Shown here piece by piece: positions 62,287 to 64,000 of a stretch of DNA of 64,000 bases. The position numbers and the translations under genes were made by a program. The first letter of the stretch is position 1. Each line of letters opens with the position of its first letter. Source of the stretch: Acidimicrobiaceae bacterium (lineage in GTDB: Bacteria; Actinomycetota; Acidimicrobiia; Acidimicrobiales; UBA8592); contig PAQG01000031.1 in NCBI GenBank assembly GCA_002709645.1, positions 17,653 through 81,652 of the forward strand, given 5' to 3'. The notes beneath the pieces are model-generated. The model was not told the DNA's origin and did not search any database. It saw nothing but the letters and a program-made list of their open reading frames with translations.

Positions 62287-63156
62287 ATGTCACCTGTTGT
62301 TACGATGAGCCAATTGCTCAAAGCCGGAGTTCACTTCGGACATCAGACAAGACGATGGAATCCCAAAATGCAGCGTTTCATCCATGGAGAACGCAACGGG
62401 ATTTATCTAATTGATCTAAATCAAACTTTAGAAAGGATTTCTGAAGCTTACGCTTTTGTTAGAGACACAGTAGCGGGTGGAGGAATGGTTCTGTTCGTAG
62501 GGACTAAGAAACAAACACAAGATGCTGTTCAGTCTTTTGCTCAACAATGTGGACAGCCATATGTAAACCAAAGATGGCTCGGAGGGATGCTCACAAACTT
62601 TGAGACAATGGCAAAACGGGTAGCGAAGATGAAGGAATATCAACGAATGAGAGATTCCGGCGAGTTTGAAGAAATGCCCAAAAAAGAAGCTTTGATGTTG
62701 ACAAGGGAACTCACCAAGCTTGAACGAAACTTAAGTGGGATCAGCATGTTACGAGAAAGGCCTCAAGTTGTTTTTGTTCTTGATACGAAAAAGGAACATA
62801 TTGCAGTTACTGAGGCAAATAAGCTAGGTATCCCAGTTATAGCTGTTGTAGATACAAATTGTGATCCAGATGTAATTGATTACGTCATACCTGGCAATGA
62901 TGACGCCATTCGCTCAGGTGAACTTATGTGTCGAGTTATTAATGAGGCTGTTCAAGAAGGGCAGCTCATGCGTTCAAAGAGGGGGGGCTCAGTTCAGACC
63001 CCTGAAGTCACCGCTCCAGAAAAAGAAGTTGAACAGGAAGAAGCTAAAAAAGCTGCTGCCGCTGCTTTCCAAGAAAGAGAACGAAAAATAGCTTCTGAGA
63101 TTACTGCTACACCTGAAACTCAAACACAATCTGAAGAGGAAAAGGAAGAGAATTAG
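62287..63156 (+). CDS. rpsB: 30S ribosomal protein S2
   Basis: A 289-residue ribosomal protein. [19 protein letters not shown] and [13 protein letters not shown] are the core motifs (shown in part). The C-terminus has a charged extension of about 50 residues, longer than the E. coli protein. ATG 62287 has a good AGGAGAG site. tsf follows 2 bases later. Confidence 0.97.
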   Translation: MSPVVTMSQLLKAGVHFGHQTRRWNPKMQRFIHGERNGIYLIDLNQTLERISEAYAFVRDTVAGGGMVLFVGTKKQTQDAVQSFAQQCGQPYVNQRWLGGMLTNFETMAKRVAKMKEYQRMRDSGEFEEMPKKEALMLTRELTKLERNLSGISMLRERPQVVFVLDTKKEHIAVTEANKLGIPVIAVVDTNCDPDVIDYVIPGNDDAIRSGELMCRVINEAVQEGQLMRSKRGGSVQTPEVTAPEKEVEQEEAKKAAAAAFQERERKIASEITATPETQTQSEEEKEEN

Positions 63157-63158
63157 CC

Positions 63159-63953
63159 ATGGCGGAATTTACAGCAAAAGATGTACAAAAACTTCGTCAA
63201 GCATCCGGAGCCGGAATGATGGACGCAAAGAAAGCTTTAGACGAGACATCAGGGGATTTTGATGCGGCTCTTCAGGCCTTACGTGAAAAAGGTTTGGCTA
63301 AGGCTGAAAGCAGAAGTGATCGGGAAAGCTCAAATGGTGCAATAGCGATTGCCCGAAATGATAACGCTGTCGCGTTAGTGGAACTTAAATCTGAAACAGA
63401 TTTTTCTGCTAAAGCCCAGGATTTCTTAACACTCACTCAAGAGATCGCAGAACTCATTTTAGAGAGCGGAGAAGATTCAGTTTCGAAGAAGGAAGAAGCG
63501 ATAGATGATCTTCGGATTGCGAAAAAGGAGAATATCCAACTTGGAGTTACCAGACGAATCGTTATTGAAGAAGGGTCAATAGTAGATGCGTATCTACATA
63601 CAGACCAAGAAGGTAGGGGAATTAATGGTGTAGTAGTTCAAGGAAAGGAAGTATCACCCGAAATCTTGCATGAAATTGCTCTGCACATAGCGTTTGCCAA
63701 ACCATCAGCCTTAAATCGAGAAGAAGTGCCAAGTGAGGAAATACAAAAAGAACGAGAGAGTGCTCTTGGCGTAACAAAGGCAGAAGGAAAGCCCGAAACA
63801 GCTTGGGATAAGATCGTAGAGGGTAGAGTCTCCAAATGGTTAAGTGAACGAGTTCTATTAGAACAGGGAATGTTTGGAGAAAAAGAGACAGTTGCGCAAA
63901 AGCTTGGAAATGGTTCAATAATTAACTTTGTGCAAGCGTACATTGGCGATTAG
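63159..63953 (+). CDS. tsf: Elongation factor Ts
   Basis: A 264-residue guanine nucleotide exchange factor for EF-Tu. The N-terminal UBA-like part VQKLRQASGAGMMDAKKAL and the TDF motif (SETDFSAKAQDF, TDFS instead of TDFV) are present, followed by the dimerisation domain. It forms an operon with rpsB. pyrH usually follows, but only 47 bases remain. Confidence 0.97.
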   Translation: MAEFTAKDVQKLRQASGAGMMDAKKALDETSGDFDAALQALREKGLAKAESRSDRESSNGAIAIARNDNAVALVELKSETDFSAKAQDFLTLTQEIAELILESGEDSVSKKEEAIDDLRIAKKENIQLGVTRRIVIEEGSIVDAYLHTDQEGRGINGVVVQGKEVSPEILHEIALHIAFAKPSALNREEVPSEEIQKERESALGVTKAEGKPETAWDKIVEGRVSKWLSERVLLEQGMFGEKETVAQKLGNGSIINFVQAYIGD

Positions 63954-64000
63954 GTTGAAAATAGTTACTCAAACAACTGGAATCTTTACAATGACATGCG
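63954..64000 (+). other. Short 3' edge with no feature seen
   Basis: The last 47 bases follow tsf. An ATG occurs near 63991, but too little remains to call a gene. Confidence 0.3.

Overview
The window reads as ordinary chromosome of a low-GC (low to mid 40s % by eye), gene-dense, probably marine member of the Actinobacteriota, most likely class Acidimicrobiia. The lineage call is an inference from gene content: an F420 precursor enzyme (CofC) with an LLM-type flavin/F420 oxidoreductase, a mycothiol-conjugate amidase (Mca), the mismatch endonuclease NucS, the lipid II amidation pair MurT/GatD, a UvrD2-like helicase with a C-terminal HRDC region, a VanW-domain protein, a DivIVA-like protein beside coaD, and tiny zinc-ribbon genes of actinobacterial type. 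I found no rRNA, tRNA, insertion sequence, prophage or CRISPR array. No stretch over 300 bases lacks a gene; the longest gap (57008-57187) is the rpsP leader.

Layout. 1-4.7 kb: 5'-truncated serA followed directly by a DUF1015 gene, then cofC and a LmbE-type deacetylase on the minus strand, then gpsA. 4.7-8.3 kb: a large unrecognised protein, rnhB, an Nfu-N-like protein, dodecin and a hotdog thioesterase. 8.3-13.5 kb: SDR, mca, SCP2-like protein, 3-hydroxyacyl-CoA dehydrogenase, LLM oxidoreductase, two tiny genes and a PAP2 phosphatase. 13.5-18.4 kb (minus): geranylgeranyl-reductase-like flavoprotein, VanW envelope protein, nucS, cysQ. 18.4-21.2 kb: cysD-cysN-cysC (PAPS synthesis) ending in a good intrinsic terminator. 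21.2-26.1 kb (minus): rhomboid-like pseudoprotease, gatD/murT, ettA. 26.1-34.0 kb: HAD hydrolase, xthA, permease with EIIA-like and TrkA-C-like tails, uvrD2-like helicase, PH-domain protein, CaiB/BaiF protein, ABM monooxygenase and a small membrane protein. 34.0-39.4 kb: galE and a minus-strand run of a cold-shock-like gene, ATP-type pckA, a PLP enzyme and a lactone-oxidase-like flavoprotein.

39.5-64 kb is a housekeeping block, nearly all on the plus strand: fakA-like gene, recG, GNAT, rsmD, coaD, a DivIVA-like gene, yceD, rpmF, plsX, acpP, rnc, fpg-like gene, smc, htrA, ftsY, ffh, rpsP, khpA, rimM, trmD, rplS, enoyl-CoA hydratase, cytochrome c lipoprotein, xerC, rpsB and tsf. It joins lipid precursor synthesis, RNA processing, chromosome organisation, co-translational targeting and ribosome assembly.

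The most unusual signals are in small or degenerate elements rather than in a new multi-gene system: a predicted H-type pseudoknot next to the rpsB Shine-Dalgarno, alternating GGATA/TATCC segments before rpsP, a loop-to-downstream pairing before rpmF, an Fpg homologue lacking the catalytic N-terminal Pro and three of four zinc-finger Cys, a two-gene minus-strand unit of a 36-residue membrane peptide and a zinc protein, an unlisted 53-residue zinc ribbon, a short upstream ORF overlapping the recG start, and a shared palindrome before two neighbouring genes.
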